Of a DNA stretch of 64,000 bases, positions 21,735 through 33,165 are shown in pieces. The stretch spans positions 4,363,001 through 4,427,000 of the forward strand of contig JAULSR010000001.1 in the NCBI GenBank assembly GCA_030512295.1, given 5' to 3'. Both the position numbers and the translations under genes were made by a program. Source of the DNA: Bombardia bombarda. Lineage: Eukaryota; Ascomycota; Sordariomycetes; Sordariales; Lasiosphaeriaceae. Each line of letters opens with the position of its first letter. The first letter of the stretch is position 1. The notes under the pieces were generated by a model, which ran no database searches, was not told where the DNA came from, and was given only the letters and a program-made list of their open reading frames with translations.

Positions 21735-24700
21735 TTTCGGTGCAATTGGCACGATTTTCAGCTAAACGATGAAAATAAAAGACCGAGATATCTCTAGAAA
21801 ATGGTGGGAGGGACAAGATGCGAGCTCTTATAACTTTAAGATGACCACTGTTTGCTGCATGCCCTCGATTTCTGCCAATCGGGTTGGCAGAGAGCATGCC
21901 ATCCTCACCTGCAGTAGCACATAGAGAGGAGCCTTGCTTCGATGCCTCATAGCCACTCCATTTTGCTGTGTTGGCAACGATCACCTGCAGTAGCCTGACG
22001 AACAGCAAGCCTGTATTGACATGAGAGCTTATCATGAACGAACTACCTTGTCAAAGTCCCCCGATCTTGTCTAGTCTGGGATCATCGCTTTAGGCTGACC
22101 ATTGGGGATGCTGTGAGCAGTATGTCATGCTCGAGGTTCTTTTTATGTAAACGTCTCTCAGATCGATATCCACATAGATGCAAGGAGAGGAGGAGGAAGA
22201 ACGTTGGAGATAAAGCAAGAGCAGAAGCTCTCTGCCAACTCAGCACTCGCATACTCGCCATAAGGAATCCCCCGCTGTCCTACGAGATAATTAAGTCCAC
22301 TAATGGAATCTCGAGAACCCCAAGGGATGCAGCAGTAAGAGGAATATCAATGCCGGCCATTGGTATAGGGTATAGTAACTATTCCCATTGCAGCGTTGAA
22401 TGATGCCAGGCGTTGAGAGCGGGGGCCAACCGCGACGTAGTCAATGACGGAACGTGGTGGGGTTGAAGAAGATAAGCGCTTGGCAGCGGATATGCCTGGA
22501 CCTTCTTCCATCCAGGCGCGATAAGGCACGTTCAAGATCAATCTATAGATCATAGGTAGGCCCATAGTTACTAGTCTAATGTACGGTGTCGACAGGCTAT
22601 TGGCGTTGGTCTGCTGAAGAGTCTCCCTTGCCGGAGTGGTCGTAGGGGCCCGTCACCACTTATCGTCCAAGTTGTCAATCTTTGTGTCACAGATTCAAGA
22701 TCTCAAAACACTTGCATATCTGCAGCCTCGCTGATTGGGGGAGACAAGACTGGGAGCTGACATGACGGCTGCGGAGGCATGGGGGAAGCTCATATATGTA
22801 TGAGGAGGAAAACCGACTTTGAAGTGAGAAGCTCTAGGTCTACTGGTTTATTCATCTTAGCCAACTTGGCCATCGACCTTCGGTTTCCCCAGCCATGCCA
22901 TGTCATCTTGACACGGCAACCTTCGGGTTTGGGGGTATAAGTCAGTCGCACGGCCCGACTCAGGTTTATGAGCGGCCCGTCTTCTGGCTTTTCCCCTTGC
23001 ACACATCATGGCACCTGGCACTACCAGGCTCTGCTTTGTATTGACGAAAATGAGGGCCCCTGCCTTGGTGATCCAAGTGGTCGGTACCGGTGGCGCACCC
23101 TTATTTAGAACATGCCCTCAGACGTTTCAGTTTGCGAGCAGGTGAATGATCAATACTGGATTGATATACTGAATAGGTGAAATGGAAGTTTGAGATGGGA
23201 AACGGGAATAACCAAGTCAAAAAGTCTTGATCGAAAGTTAACAAAAAAGGGCCCTATAAACTGCCGACATGGGACATGGCCTGGAATAGTTAGAGTTGAC
23301 GTGAAGCGGGATCGCAGACGACTGCCAAGGGCAAGAAGGAGCGAGGGAAAGCAACGTTGGCCTTTTCCTTTTTTGGCCCAGCCCCCCTCATTGAAGCCTC
23401 ACCCCTCACTCCTGCGTCTGTGCAATAGGGTTGTAGGGTTGCACAGCAGCAGGTCGAGCGGGTCGGCGCCTTCGACTGGACTTGTTGCGGACCTCCTGCG
23501 GCGTGCATAGGAGCAGCTTGGTTATGGGTAGGGACTTTTGATGTAAACGTCGAGGGGGAGAGAGTGTGAGATAGATACCTTCCTCGTGAGCTGATTTGGC
23601 TGGTAACCTGGTGCACACTGAATCATCGTATGTCCAGATGATACTGCTGCTGTGTCTGTCGCAGTGGAAGCGCCGTCAGTCATGACCACCCACACCCGTA
23701 CATGAGCTACCAAGCGGGTAGGTCGTAATCAACGTCCTTCCATTACACTGCAGGCAAGACATGCAAAGGGACGGAGCTGTCGACAATTTGGCCCGAGTCG
23801 TAGAATAGGCGCATATACAGATGGACAGACCGACAAACCGACATGATGTTGGAAACGAAGATCAAGAAAACACAAAGGTGATGTGTGGTATACAGTGAGA
23901 CAGATAACCCGTCGGGTGGTAGTACTGTATTGTTGATGGCATGTGTAGGATAATAAGAACACCAAGATACAGCAGGTATCCGATCAAGTGTTCTGGCAAG
24001 GTAGAACAGAAGGTGGACCCATGCCGTCGTGGGACGTGGACAAGTAACAACACCCTAGCGCAGTTCCCGTCCAAGATCTTGCTGCTTCTCTGCCCGCTCC
24101 TTCCTGCCCACCGGTGCAAGGTATCTTGGCGAGAAGAGAAGGAACGGGGCGGTACGACGGTACCTGCCCAGCCTGGCCATTTCGCGCTGGCCAATCGCCT
24201 GACCCAATCATGGCGAACAACAGGCCCAGCACCACCGCACCTTCCTGCCTTCTCGCGCATCTGCATCGTTGATTCACGTCGCCATTGGAGAGGATGGTTC
24301 CATGTTTCAACCATATAGGCACCCACCTGCTCAGCTTACCTCACTCAGTAAACTGTTCTAATCTCGACCTACCTTTCCATGCCCTAGCGGCGGTTCCTTC
24401 CCTGCGATTAAAAAGCCCGACGAAAGAAGGACAGGACACTGCTTCCCCCAGTTGAGATCTGACCAGAGGCTGGGCTGCGTCATTTGAGGTGTTGTCATCA
24501 GGTGCACCGCCGTAGTCCCATTTTTTGTTTCTGCTTCTACTGGTACCTTGGTGGGCTCCCACTCTCCATCGCGATATCATACCTTCACAACTGCGAAGTA
24601 CTTCACACTACACCCCCTCCCCCGCCCACAACTGCAATCTCGAAAAGTGTCACTAGGTAGTGAAGCCCGGGTACCAACCTACCTGGTGCTGATAACTGCC

Positions 24701-25237
24701 TAGGTACTCAGCAGCCAGCCAGTTTTCCACCAAGTGAAGGTAGGTAGTTTAGGTTCGCGCGCGGAACCCAGAGAGGCATATGACAAGTGCGAACTATTTC
24801 TGCTTGCGACCCGCAGCTGCGACCGCGACCTGCGCCTGCCCGGCCTCCCTTCGCTCCTGCCGCAATAAAGTTGAAGTTTCCAAGCCCGTTGGTTGTTTGT
24901 CGCCGTGTCTCAGATAGGCTACTGGCCTTTGGTATCTCGACTTCCATTCGGTCGTAATCCCTTAGGTTGTCCCACCATCTTACCTAAACAAGAGGCTCTG
25001 CCTAGCCTGCTGTCCTCCGAGCGGCGAAAATCGCAATCCCGCCATCGAGCTTCATTTACAGCTCCCCAAACCGCCTGCTGCCTCACGGGCTGCTACTAAA
25101 ACTCGGAGGCGTTCTGCAACTAATACCACCAACATGCAGAGGCCCCGACTCCGTCGTCCTTACTCAGCCTAAGAATCAGGACTTTCCTACCCCGAGGGCA
25201 TCTGCTCCGGACCACCGCTCTCGTGCCGTCGACCACA
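21735..25237. other. 3.5-kb divergent intergenic region
   Basis: The agmatinase (minus) and the large disordered protein (plus) diverge across this stretch. The last 600 bases before 25238 are probably the promoter and leader of the right-hand gene. ORFs inside (for example 22113-22403 and 23862-24326) have no recognisable features. I see no supported gene. Confidence 0.35.
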
Positions 25238-28200
25238 ATGACGGCCAGTGCTCGTTCGGAGGCTATGCTGCCCAAGATGAATCCGGGGACACCTCAAGCC
25301 GATTATATACTCGGCTCGAATGCCGCGCGCTTGGACAGCCAACCTCGAATGTTCAAGAAGCATAAGGTTCTACCGCACCCGAGGAAAGAAAAAAGCCAGA
25401 GCGCAGCAATGCAGGCATTGCAACGGTCGATACCCAGAAAGTATGACTTGGAGATCGACGCGCGCTTACTGCAGAGCGCGCGCCCACAGCCACCAAGTCC
25501 CCCTCGCCGCCAGCGACCTAGGCGACAGTCAGCAGCAGTCGCAGCAGCAGGTCCTGATCTTCCCCCGACGCCACCTGCTCATTCGCGAACTTCTTCTTCG
25601 AGCAAGTCTGGCAAGAATGCAAGCCCGACCTACCCTGGAAGCCCGTTACAGAGCATCGAGAGCATCCAGGAGTCGCCTCCGCCGACCACCCCCGCAAACG
25701 ACCAGACCCCGCCAACGCCAAACCTGACGCCTGATCGAACGCCTCCAGGCCCAGCTGGCCGTTACGCTAGGCCCCGTCCGCTTATTAGCGACCGCATACC
25801 GTCAAAGGTTACAGTTGACTCGAGAGCCGACTCCTACATAACCGCTCCTGAAACCCAGAATGCATCCGATGACGAGGACGATGGGAGGTCAACTTTGCGT
25901 CCTGCGCTGCCCTCTGCAAAGACGTCCCAAAGTACCGTTCGCCAGCTAAACGGAGAAGCGAGGCTCAAACCCAAGACTGTAGGACTAGGTCTTAGTCTCG
26001 AATCAAGCCCTCAGGAAGACCTAACTCCAAAAGCCGATCAGGAGTTCAACGTGTTTGATGGCGAGTGGGGTCCTAGACGTGGAGGCGAGGCTTCAGATAA
26101 CGAGGTAGAGGACGAATATGACTATAACCTGGGAAGAAATGTGACCATCAGGAAGCGGCGGCCCAAAAAGGCCCAAGCGAACGGTTACAAAGGCGATGAG
26201 GTCGTTGAAGACATGACAATAACGCCAACGAAAGCTACGCAGGCGCTTCGCTCAATGTCTCTACAGGAAAGCCCTATCGTTTACCCTTCGCGCAGAGTAC
26301 CTTTAGATAAGGTGCAACAGGTGCAGAAGGCTCAACCGACTCAGCCAGCTCAGCCACCTCAACCACCTCAACCACCTCAACCAACTCCCTCCAACTCAGA
26401 GTCGACGATCAGCACCGACTATCGGCGCTCTTCCATCTTGTCGACAAAATCAACAGCTTCAACAGTAGTGGAAGCTATTCTGGTGGAGACACTTCCCGAG
26501 CGGCGAAAGACCTTGCGACACGTGAGAAAACAGACGACACTCCGGGACTCCAGTTCAGACTTATCTCCGTCAAGTTCAGCCATTACTGCTAGCTCGGTAG
26601 CAGCTGACGATACCAGACGACGGCGTTATCCGAACTTGGGAGATGTTCCACGAGACAGCTATGCCTCGACGAGCACCACAAACTCCATATCTAGTCGCAA
26701 GGCTCGACGAGACGTTTGGAAGAACGGTGGTATACCAGTTGTAGTAGTCCCTGGTCGCCGATCCTCGACTAAGGCAACCAACAAAGAGCCTTCGCTTCGG
26801 TCGACGAGCAGCAGGAGATCTCAACAGAGTCAGGACCTAGATTCCACACGTCAACGGGTAACTTCCAACATCAAAGAGTATGTCCCTGTTTTTGATAGAC
26901 CACGGAGGGGCAGGGCCCTTTCCGAGCCTGACGGATCTCGTCCCGGGGACCAACGGACCATAGACTTTGCGCCCAGAATTCCCACCCGCTCGTCATCACT
27001 CTCAGCCCCTACGAGCAGGGACGCCTCCAGGACTGGCTCTCTCACCGCGGAGAGCCTGAAGGCTCATACTGACATGCACGCCATACAAGCTCGGCAGGTA
27101 GATCGAGAGCTTGAGAAACTGAATGTGAGGAAGCAGCGATCTGTTGATAAGAGTGGTGTGGCTCAGCCAACTAGCGCAGTAGGCCAGAAGTCCTATGAAG
27201 CACCCTCGGGAACTGGTGTCAGTCATCGCCAGGGCTTGGTCTCGACTGAACGCCCTTCCGCAAATGAGTCGCCCTACCACCCTGAAGTCCATGGATTCCA
27301 AGAATCCCATGATTCTCCTGATGACAATGTGCACCGAATTATCGTTGATCGCTATGGGGACCCGTTTTTCGGAAAGAGGCTGTCTGTCCAGAATACCCCC
27401 TTTTCACAAGCTTCTGTGGAAACTACTGGAACTTCTCATGCCGAAGTGTCGGAGGCCATGGCAGTAAATATCTACCCGCATCAGAACAAATCCGTCATGA
27501 TAGTCGACCACTCGACTAAACCATCGGAGAGTTCGTCTCTCGAGCAGTACAAGACCTCTGAGTTACAGACTCCTACTATTCGAACAGTTGATGCCGATGG
27601 CGGGATCCCAGCAACTCCACCGCAAACATTTGCCATGGACGATGTTGACTCCCCTCTGAGAAATCCGAGAGCGCCTCCTGAACCTCCCTTTAATCCTCCG
27701 GCCATAAATTTCATTCCCGCCACGCCTTCTGGTCTTACGCCCGCGGCGGAGTTAAATAAGCAATTGGGGATTTATTATGAAGTTACGGAGGAGAAGCCGC
27801 CTAAACGGGAGGTGTCGCTTCTTCGCCGGGCACTGACGCTCCACCGCAACTCGGCGTATTATGGTCCTTCTGCCAGTCGAGGTCCATCACTTCTTACGAG
27901 GACACTTTCCCTCACAAGGGGTAACAGAAAACGAGGCGAGGACCAACCACATGGCAGCGATGGAAAACGACCAGTCCTTCGACGGCGCGCCACATCCGAT
28001 GATGCGCCTCGAGATGCGACTAGGCTCCATCCTTTCTGGCGGCCAACTTATTATGACGACCGCGATAGCGATAGCTCAGAAGACTGGGATGGCGAAGAGG
28101 CCGATGATCGGACATACAAATACCCCCCTGTGGACAATCGTCCTCAGCTGCCGCGTCGAAGCTTGAGCGCTCGAATGAAGAGAACTTTTGCCATACTACC

Positions 28201-28633
28201 GATTCAGGACGACAAGGACGACTTTTATCCAGCCTCGGGATCTGAAGAGGTGGACCGCAGGACGATTCGGCGCACTCCAAGCGGGAACCTGAGAGTTATG
28301 AAGTTTCGGGGAAGCATGGAGTCGCTGCCACGCATCGAGCCAAACGACGGGCGACCATACACGGCACCGGATCAGAGCACGCATGGTCGCCACCGCTGGT
28401 TCTGGCAATCGTCACCGAAAGCGTCCGCCGACTCGTTCAGGAGAAATAGCTTTCTACTCGGCTTCGGCAGCAAGATAAACATCACCCGCAGGGTGAGCGA
28501 GCGACGGCGCGAGAAGAGAAGCCAAGAGTTGCGGCGGATTATCAGCGGGCCTCGCGAAGTCAGAGACGGGGTGGGTGATGTGATTCGCCGGAACAGTTAT
28601 AGGGAGACGTTCACTCAGCAGCGTCGGGACTAG
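25238..28633 (+). CDS. large, mostly disordered protein of unknown function (1131 aa)
   Basis: One uninterrupted frame encodes 1131 aa from the ATG at 25238; the in-frame codon at 25223 is GTG and is not a likely start. I do not recognise a known domain. The protein is rich in Ser, Pro, Arg, Thr, Gln and Asp with little hydrophobic core. It has no signal peptide and no membrane segment. Visible features are a more ordered N-terminus (PGTPQADYILGSNAARLDSQ; SIPRKYDLEIDARLLQS), many SP/TP and RxxS sites, a short PQPPQPPQP repeat near residue 380, and an acidic patch NEVEDEYDYNLGRN. A basic C-terminus (FLLGFGSKINITRRVSERRR then EKRSQELRRIISGPREV) looks like the most conserved-type segment. Such proteins in filamentous fungi are often phosphoregulated scaffolds at septa, polarity sites or nuclei, but nothing here decides between these. 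The absence of introns over 3.4 kb is notable. Confidence 0.8.
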   Translation: MTASARSEAMLPKMNPGTPQADYILGSNAARLDSQPRMFKKHKVLPHPRKEKSQSAAMQALQRSIPRKYDLEIDARLLQSARPQPPSPPRRQRPRRQSAAVAAAGPDLPPTPPAHSRTSSSSKSGKNASPTYPGSPLQSIESIQESPPPTTPANDQTPPTPNLTPDRTPPGPAGRYARPRPLISDRIPSKVTVDSRADSYITAPETQNASDDEDDGRSTLRPALPSAKTSQSTVRQLNGEARLKPKTVGLGLSLESSPQEDLTPKADQEFNVFDGEWGPRRGGEASDNEVEDEYDYNLGRNVTIRKRRPKKAQANGYKGDEVVEDMTITPTKATQALRSMSLQESPIVYPSRRVPLDKVQQVQKAQPTQPAQPPQPPQPPQPTPSNSESTISTDYRRSSILSTKSTASTVVEAILVETLPERRKTLRHVRKQTTLRDSSSDLSPSSSAITASSVAADDTRRRRYPNLGDVPRDSYASTSTTNSISSRKARRDVWKNGGIPVVVVPGRRSSTKATNKEPSLRSTSSRRSQQSQDLDSTRQRVTSNIKEYVPVFDRPRRGRALSEPDGSRPGDQRTIDFAPRIPTRSSSLSAPTSRDASRTGSLTAESLKAHTDMHAIQARQVDRELEKLNVRKQRSVDKSGVAQPTSAVGQKSYEAPSGTGVSHRQGLVSTERPSANESPYHPEVHGFQESHDSPDDNVHRIIVDRYGDPFFGKRLSVQNTPFSQASVETTGTSHAEVSEAMAVNIYPHQNKSVMIVDHSTKPSESSSLEQYKTSELQTPTIRTVDADGGIPATPPQTFAMDDVDSPLRNPRAPPEPPFNPPAINFIPATPSGLTPAAELNKQLGIYYEVTEEKPPKREVSLLRRALTLHRNSAYYGPSASRGPSLLTRTLSLTRGNRKRGEDQPHGSDGKRPVLRRRATSDDAPRDATRLHPFWRPTYYDDRDSDSSEDWDGEEADDRTYKYPPVDNRPQLPRRSLSARMKRTFAILPIQDDKDDFYPASGSEEVDRRTIRRTPSGNLRVMKFRGSMESLPRIEPNDGRPYTAPDQSTHGRHRWFWQSSPKASADSFRRNSFLLGFGSKINITRRVSERRREKRSQELRRIISGPREVRDGVGDVIRRNSYRETFTQQRRD

Positions 28634-29156
28634 AGTGCATCTACCAGGCCATATACCGGGCGGAGCAGCGCACCCTGGGGGGTTTATTACTGTCTCTCCC
28701 ATGCGTTAAACAGCTTATAACGATTCTATGACGATTTTCTGCGCTATTTCAGGCGCAATATATTAATTGTTTGATTTATTGGACGATGTTCAACTGGTCA
28801 ATTATCTGGAATAATATTTCACTCAAGGTTTTGAGCACACAGCTTGGTATTTCTGACGATTATCACGAAGACACTTACTTTTTTTTATGAAATTATGTGG
28901 AGGGGACACGGGTGAACAGCGTTTATCTATATTTTCAATCTCTTTCTCTCTCTCGGGTAGAGCGGGAATGATAAAAGACTGAATTTCATGACGATGGAGA
29001 AAAAGGGAGACAGCATGCAACTCTCTGTTTAGCTGGCCTACACTGCCTACTTGTTCTTCCTTCTATTTTATTTGCTTTTGCTTCTTTCTCATCATTCCTC
29101 ATGCGCGGGCATATGATATGGCTCGGGCCCAGACTGGCTGCAAGCAGCCATATATA

Positions 29157-29175
29157 TGTGTGTGTGTGTGTGTGT
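29157..29175 (+). repeat. (TG)n microsatellite
   Basis: About nine TG units follow a short TATATA run. The array is simple sequence in intergenic DNA. Confidence 0.85.
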
Positions 29176-29792
29176 AGTCTCTGGGGGACGGAACACAAGG
29201 GAAGAAGAGGAGACGAAGCAAAAAATGCTGCTGCTGCCATATGAAGAAAGGGCAGGCGACGACGACATAGCCGGGGATGTATCTTTATAGATGTATGTAA
29301 ACTTGGCATGACTGCCTGACTGACTGATGGATTATACCAAATTTCTGCAATTAAAAACACCAAAGCGCTGGTGGTCATTTACTTTATCTGCGGAAATAGT
29401 TGATGTTTGTCTGCTGTATATGGGTGTGAAGGGTTGTTGGTTTTTTGAGCAAGGTATGGCATGAAGCCTGAAGTCCCTTGGTTATCTCAAAGCAAGTAAC
29501 TTAGTAAAGAGTCATGAATATACTGGCGTTTTGGCAACCTACCTGCGTAGCCCAAATCAGATGAACCCTGCCAAGACATGTCTGTCGCAGGTCGTGGTTG
29601 CTGTATTTTGGCAGAATGCCGGCCCGCCTCCAGTCGTTTCGTTGCATGAATCTGACAATGGGTAGCCGTGCGGGACATATGTGAATAACAGGCTATCCTA
29701 ACGTCATGGGGAGATCCATCATTCATGCGATAACCACAATTTGAGAGGGGAAGTTGAGAGGAAGGGCATCATAATAGTCCCTTTTAAGAAGA

Positions 29793-29817
29793 CATGTCAT
29801 GTCATGTCATGTCATGT
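29793..29817 (+). repeat. (CATGT)5 pentamer repeat upstream of the GTPase gene
   Basis: Five exact CATGT units lie about 215 bp upstream of the GTPase start codon, in the presumed promoter or leader. Each unit contains CATG, so the array is locally self-complementary. Confidence 0.8.
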
Positions 29818-30031
29818 TATATTCTGGCTATGTGGACAGCAAGACTATCCATCATGTGGCTACTCCCTGATCGTACCCTTCTCCCTCATTGACCGCTCCT
29901 TCAGACCTTTATTCTCGAAAACTTTTATCGTCTCCCATCACTCACTCAACCGACAAAGAAATCAAACTATCCATCTAGTGACAGTTCACCACAGCTTTCA
30001 GCGGACGATACAGGCCCCGCACAGAGAAACC

Positions 30032-31212
30032 ATGGTCAACTCAGTAGTTTGGACAGATGAGGAGACCAAGTTTCTCAAGGCCGTCTTGAGGTGGAACAAT
30101 ACGTCCGAGGACAGCGGCGGCGGTAGCTTGAATGGAGGCAGGACGGCGACATCATCATCATCAACGACGACAACAACAACAACCACAAAGTCCACACCAG
30201 AGACGACTGCTGCTGCTGCTGCTGAAAAGAAGAGACAGCAACAACAGCAGCAGCAGAGGCAACAGCAACAGCAAAAGAAGCATCCGACGGGCGAGTTCCG
30301 CATCCTCGTCGTCGGCGCCAAGGGCGTAGGGAAGACCTCCATATTGACACGGGTAAGTCCCTATTCATACATCCCTCTTTCTAAGTATCCCAACACCAAC
30401 GAGAAACATGAATGATGATGTTGACCCCCCTACAGTTCGGCCGAGGCGACTTCCCAGGCGAGGACCAACCCCCCGACCCAGCCTACACGCGCGGCTGCCG
30501 TCGCCCCGTGTCCATCTCCATGTTCAACACCTCCTCGAGCGGCGACAAGGAAGACTCCTCCTCCTCCTCCTCCACCACCACCACCTATATAATCGACGCG
30601 CTCGAGCTCCCCTCGGCCCACCTCTCCGCCATGGACAGCGCCGCCCTCCCGCTGCACCTCGAGCAGGCGCTCAACATCACCGAGGCCGCCGTGCTCGTCT
30701 ACGATGTGCGCGATGTCCACTCGCTAAGTCTGGCCGTGTCGGTGGGCGAGTTTTTGCTGCGCCGGTTGCAGCATGGGCATGGGCATGGGCATGGAGCGGG
30801 ACGGCTGCGGCGCGAGTATGGGTTGATGTTGGTGGGGAATAAGATTGACGAGGACGAGACGGGGGATAAGAAGAGGGTGATCTCGTGGGCGGAGGGGGCC
30901 AAGGCGGCGGCTGGGCTTTCTGCTCTGGGCAGCAGCGGTGGTGGTAATGGTGGTGTATGTTCGTTTGTCGAGGTGTCGGCCAAGACGGGGGAGGGCGTGG
31001 ATGGCGTCTTTCCGCGGTTGGGGAGAGATGTTGTCAGGCTGAGATGGCGGGGGCAGCAGCGACGGGAGCGGGAGCAGGCGGAGATGATGGGGAAGGAGTC
31101 GATGCTGCCGCCTGGGGAAAAGAACTTGAAGGTGAAGAAGAGGAGGGTTGGTTTGTGGAAGGCGTTGACGCACCCTTTTTCCAGACAGCAGAGGGAGACG
31201 AGGGCTTATTAG
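30032..31212 (+). CDS. divergent Ras-like small GTPase with low-complexity inserts
   Basis: Exons 30032-30352 and 30436-31212 (83-bp intron) join in phase for 365 aa. The first 86 residues are low complexity (Ser/Thr runs, Ala run, two Gln blocks). The G domain starts at residue 89 with RILVVGAKGVGKTSIL; the P-loop is GAKGVGKT at 95-102. G4 is GNKID and G5 is VSAKTG, both canonical. The switch-II DxxG motif is not present: the corresponding strand reads YIIDALELPSAHLSAMDSA, so the catalytic Gln equivalent is missing. Between G3 and G4 lies a Gly-His repeat (HGHGHGHG) within FLLRRLQ...RLRREYGLM. The C-terminus is basic (KKRRVGLWKALTHPFSRQQR) and has no CAAX box. The protein probably binds GTP with poor intrinsic hydrolysis. 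The subgroup (Ras, Rap or fungal-specific) cannot be fixed. It is convergent with OMA1, 160 bp between stops. Confidence 0.85.
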
Positions 31213-31372
31213 ACTGTATTTCATTTCCGCTCCTCGACTCTATTCCTCTGCTGTTGTTCTCTTTCCGTATCAAGTTCGGTTCCGCTCTTTGCTTGCGCTG
31301 CTGCTGCGTCTTTTTGACCTTTTGGTTTCCGAGTTGGGATGTTTAATGGGGTTAGTAGAGATTATCCATTAC

Positions 31373-32608
31373 CTAGTCATACATGATGATGCCATTCTGC
31401 AACGCTCTCTTGAAGAGATCGGCAAAGGCCGTGGTGGTGCGGCAGTCGCTCGCCTCCCTCTTCTCGACGGCCTTGGGCAGCCACTCCTGAATCTTTTTTA
31501 TCCTGTTTTCGTTCTGTAGAGACCAAGTCAGCAAATATCACGAGTATCACTCATATACTCAAAAACATACCGAAGGATGTGTACTCATCCACTCGGGCAC
31601 CTCCTCCTTGGACGCCCGATCCATCCTCGCCCAGAACTTAGCCGCCTCATTCGGATCATAGCAGGCCTCGGCCATCATCATCAGCCCGATATAATCCGCC
31701 TCGCTCTCCTGCTTCCTGCTCATCGGATTCTCAAACGCCGTCTCCAGCGCCTTGCTCCCCAGCCAATGCGTGAAGATGACCCCCAGCCCAAACCCCCCAA
31801 ACAGCCCAATCAGCGTGTACAGGATGATATTCGTCCCGATACTCTGCGACATGCGCTCGCCCACGTGGTCGGCCAGATTATGCGCAATCTCATGCCCCAG
31901 CACCGTCGCCAGCCCGCTGTCATTCCTCGCCAGCGGCAGTATCCCGCTGAACACAAAGACCTTGCCCCCGGGCAGCACCATGGCGTTGGCCGTGCCGGGC
32001 GCGTCGACGACAAAGACCTCCCAGTGCTCGTCGTCGGCCATGCCGGAGAAGGGGATCAGCTTCTGCATGACGCGGGCGACGCGCTGGGTCTGGGGGTGGC
32101 CGGCGGGCAGGATGCGGGCGCCCTGGCGCTCGAGGTCGTAGAGGACGCGCTTGAACTGCATCTCGCTGGTGGCGCGCACCGACTCGCGGCTGTAGACGTT
32201 GAAGCGCGTGCGCCCGCTGACGGGCACCGTCTCGAGGTTGGCAAAGTAGAAGCCCGCGGCGCCGGCGACCGCCAGCACCGCGACCGCGTGCGTGCTCGGG
32301 CTCTTGAGGACCCGGCGCAGGCCCGCCGTGGTGAAGAGGGGCTTTGCGCTGCGGAACCGGCGCCCGTCCGGGTCGTGGTACGAGTGGTACTGTGTTTTTT
32401 GCTGTTTTTGTACGGTGATCAAGGTTCGTCGAGATGTTGATGTTGCTGTTGTTGTTGTTGTTGTTGTTGTTGCTGCTGCATTAGAATGAGCAGAAAGACG
32501 GGCAGATGGACGAGCAGGAGGACGAGCAGGAGGACGAGCAGGAAGACGAGCAAAAGGAACAACAGGACGAGACCAGGCAAACGCCCTCATCCGCGCCAGT
32601 TTGAACAT
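31373..32608 (-). CDS. oma1: mitochondrial inner-membrane metalloendopeptidase Oma1
   Basis: Oma1 is an M48-type zinc protease of the inner mitochondrial membrane that cleaves other membrane proteins under stress. Exons 32608-31571 and 31513-31373 (57-bp intron, GTATGT...CTACAG) join in phase for 392 aa. The N-terminus is Arg/Ala-rich (three RPPA units) with a Thr run, fitting a mitochondrial presequence. A membrane segment lies at about residues 106-123 (HAVAVLAVAGAAGFYFANLE). The zinc motif is HEIAH at 239-243, with the downstream ligand in KQESEADYIGL (near 303). A second hydrophobic segment follows the motif (NIILYTLIGLFGGFGLGVIF). The C-terminal MSTHPSNENRI crosses the splice junction and is typical of Oma1. 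The codons before 32608 start from GTG and read as leader. Length is close to the yeast protein. Confidence 0.95.
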
Positions 32609-33165
32609 GGCGCCGATGATCAACACCCTCTGCACTCATTCAAAGAGCAGCACCTCTGAAGAAGGGTTCAAGTTATTTGCAAAGTAGGGAAGGATCTCTT
32701 TGAAGGCTGTCTGTCCGTGTGTGACGTAAGCCGGCCTATCCCTGCATATCCATGCACAGGCCGCTTCGCGCTGGACCCTTGTATGGGTCACCAAACCAGC
32801 AAAGCAAACAATAGTACAGGTCAGGTACGGCATCTCGGTATTTTAAAGTACCACGCAAGTCATCAGCCAGCATCATCAAATCCAGCAACATAGGAAACAA
32901 AAACATCATAAAGAGTAAGTGTACAGCAACGGAACACACTCTAACACAACAAGAAGAATAATAAACCATATGAATGCCGCTTCCCATCCAGGTAAGTGCA
33001 AGTAATATATCAACAAAGAAAATCAAACAACACTACTCATCCCCTATTTTCTCTACTTGATAAACAAACACCACCAAATGGGTAGAATACAACATTCACA
33101 ACATACATTAAATACGCAACCAGATTGCTAGATAGGTATCCAAAAACAACAGCTCTCTGTCAGAC
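32609..33165. other. intergenic: OMA1 upstream and GH16 3' region
   Basis: This 557-bp stretch lies between two minus-strand genes. It is moderately AT-rich toward 32900-33160, fitting the GH16 3' UTR. No gene is apparent. Confidence 0.45.

Larger units (their letters stand above)
28634..30031. other. intergenic between the disordered-protein gene and the GTPase
   Basis: This 1.4-kb stretch contains the probable 3' UTR of the left gene and the promoter of the GTPase gene. It includes a (TG) microsatellite at 29157-29175 and a CATGT pentamer repeat at 29793-29817. No gene is apparent. Confidence 0.4.

Noticed and set aside
25223..25237. extended start of the 1131-aa protein
   Set aside because: The codon at 25223 is GTG; the first ATG is at 25238.
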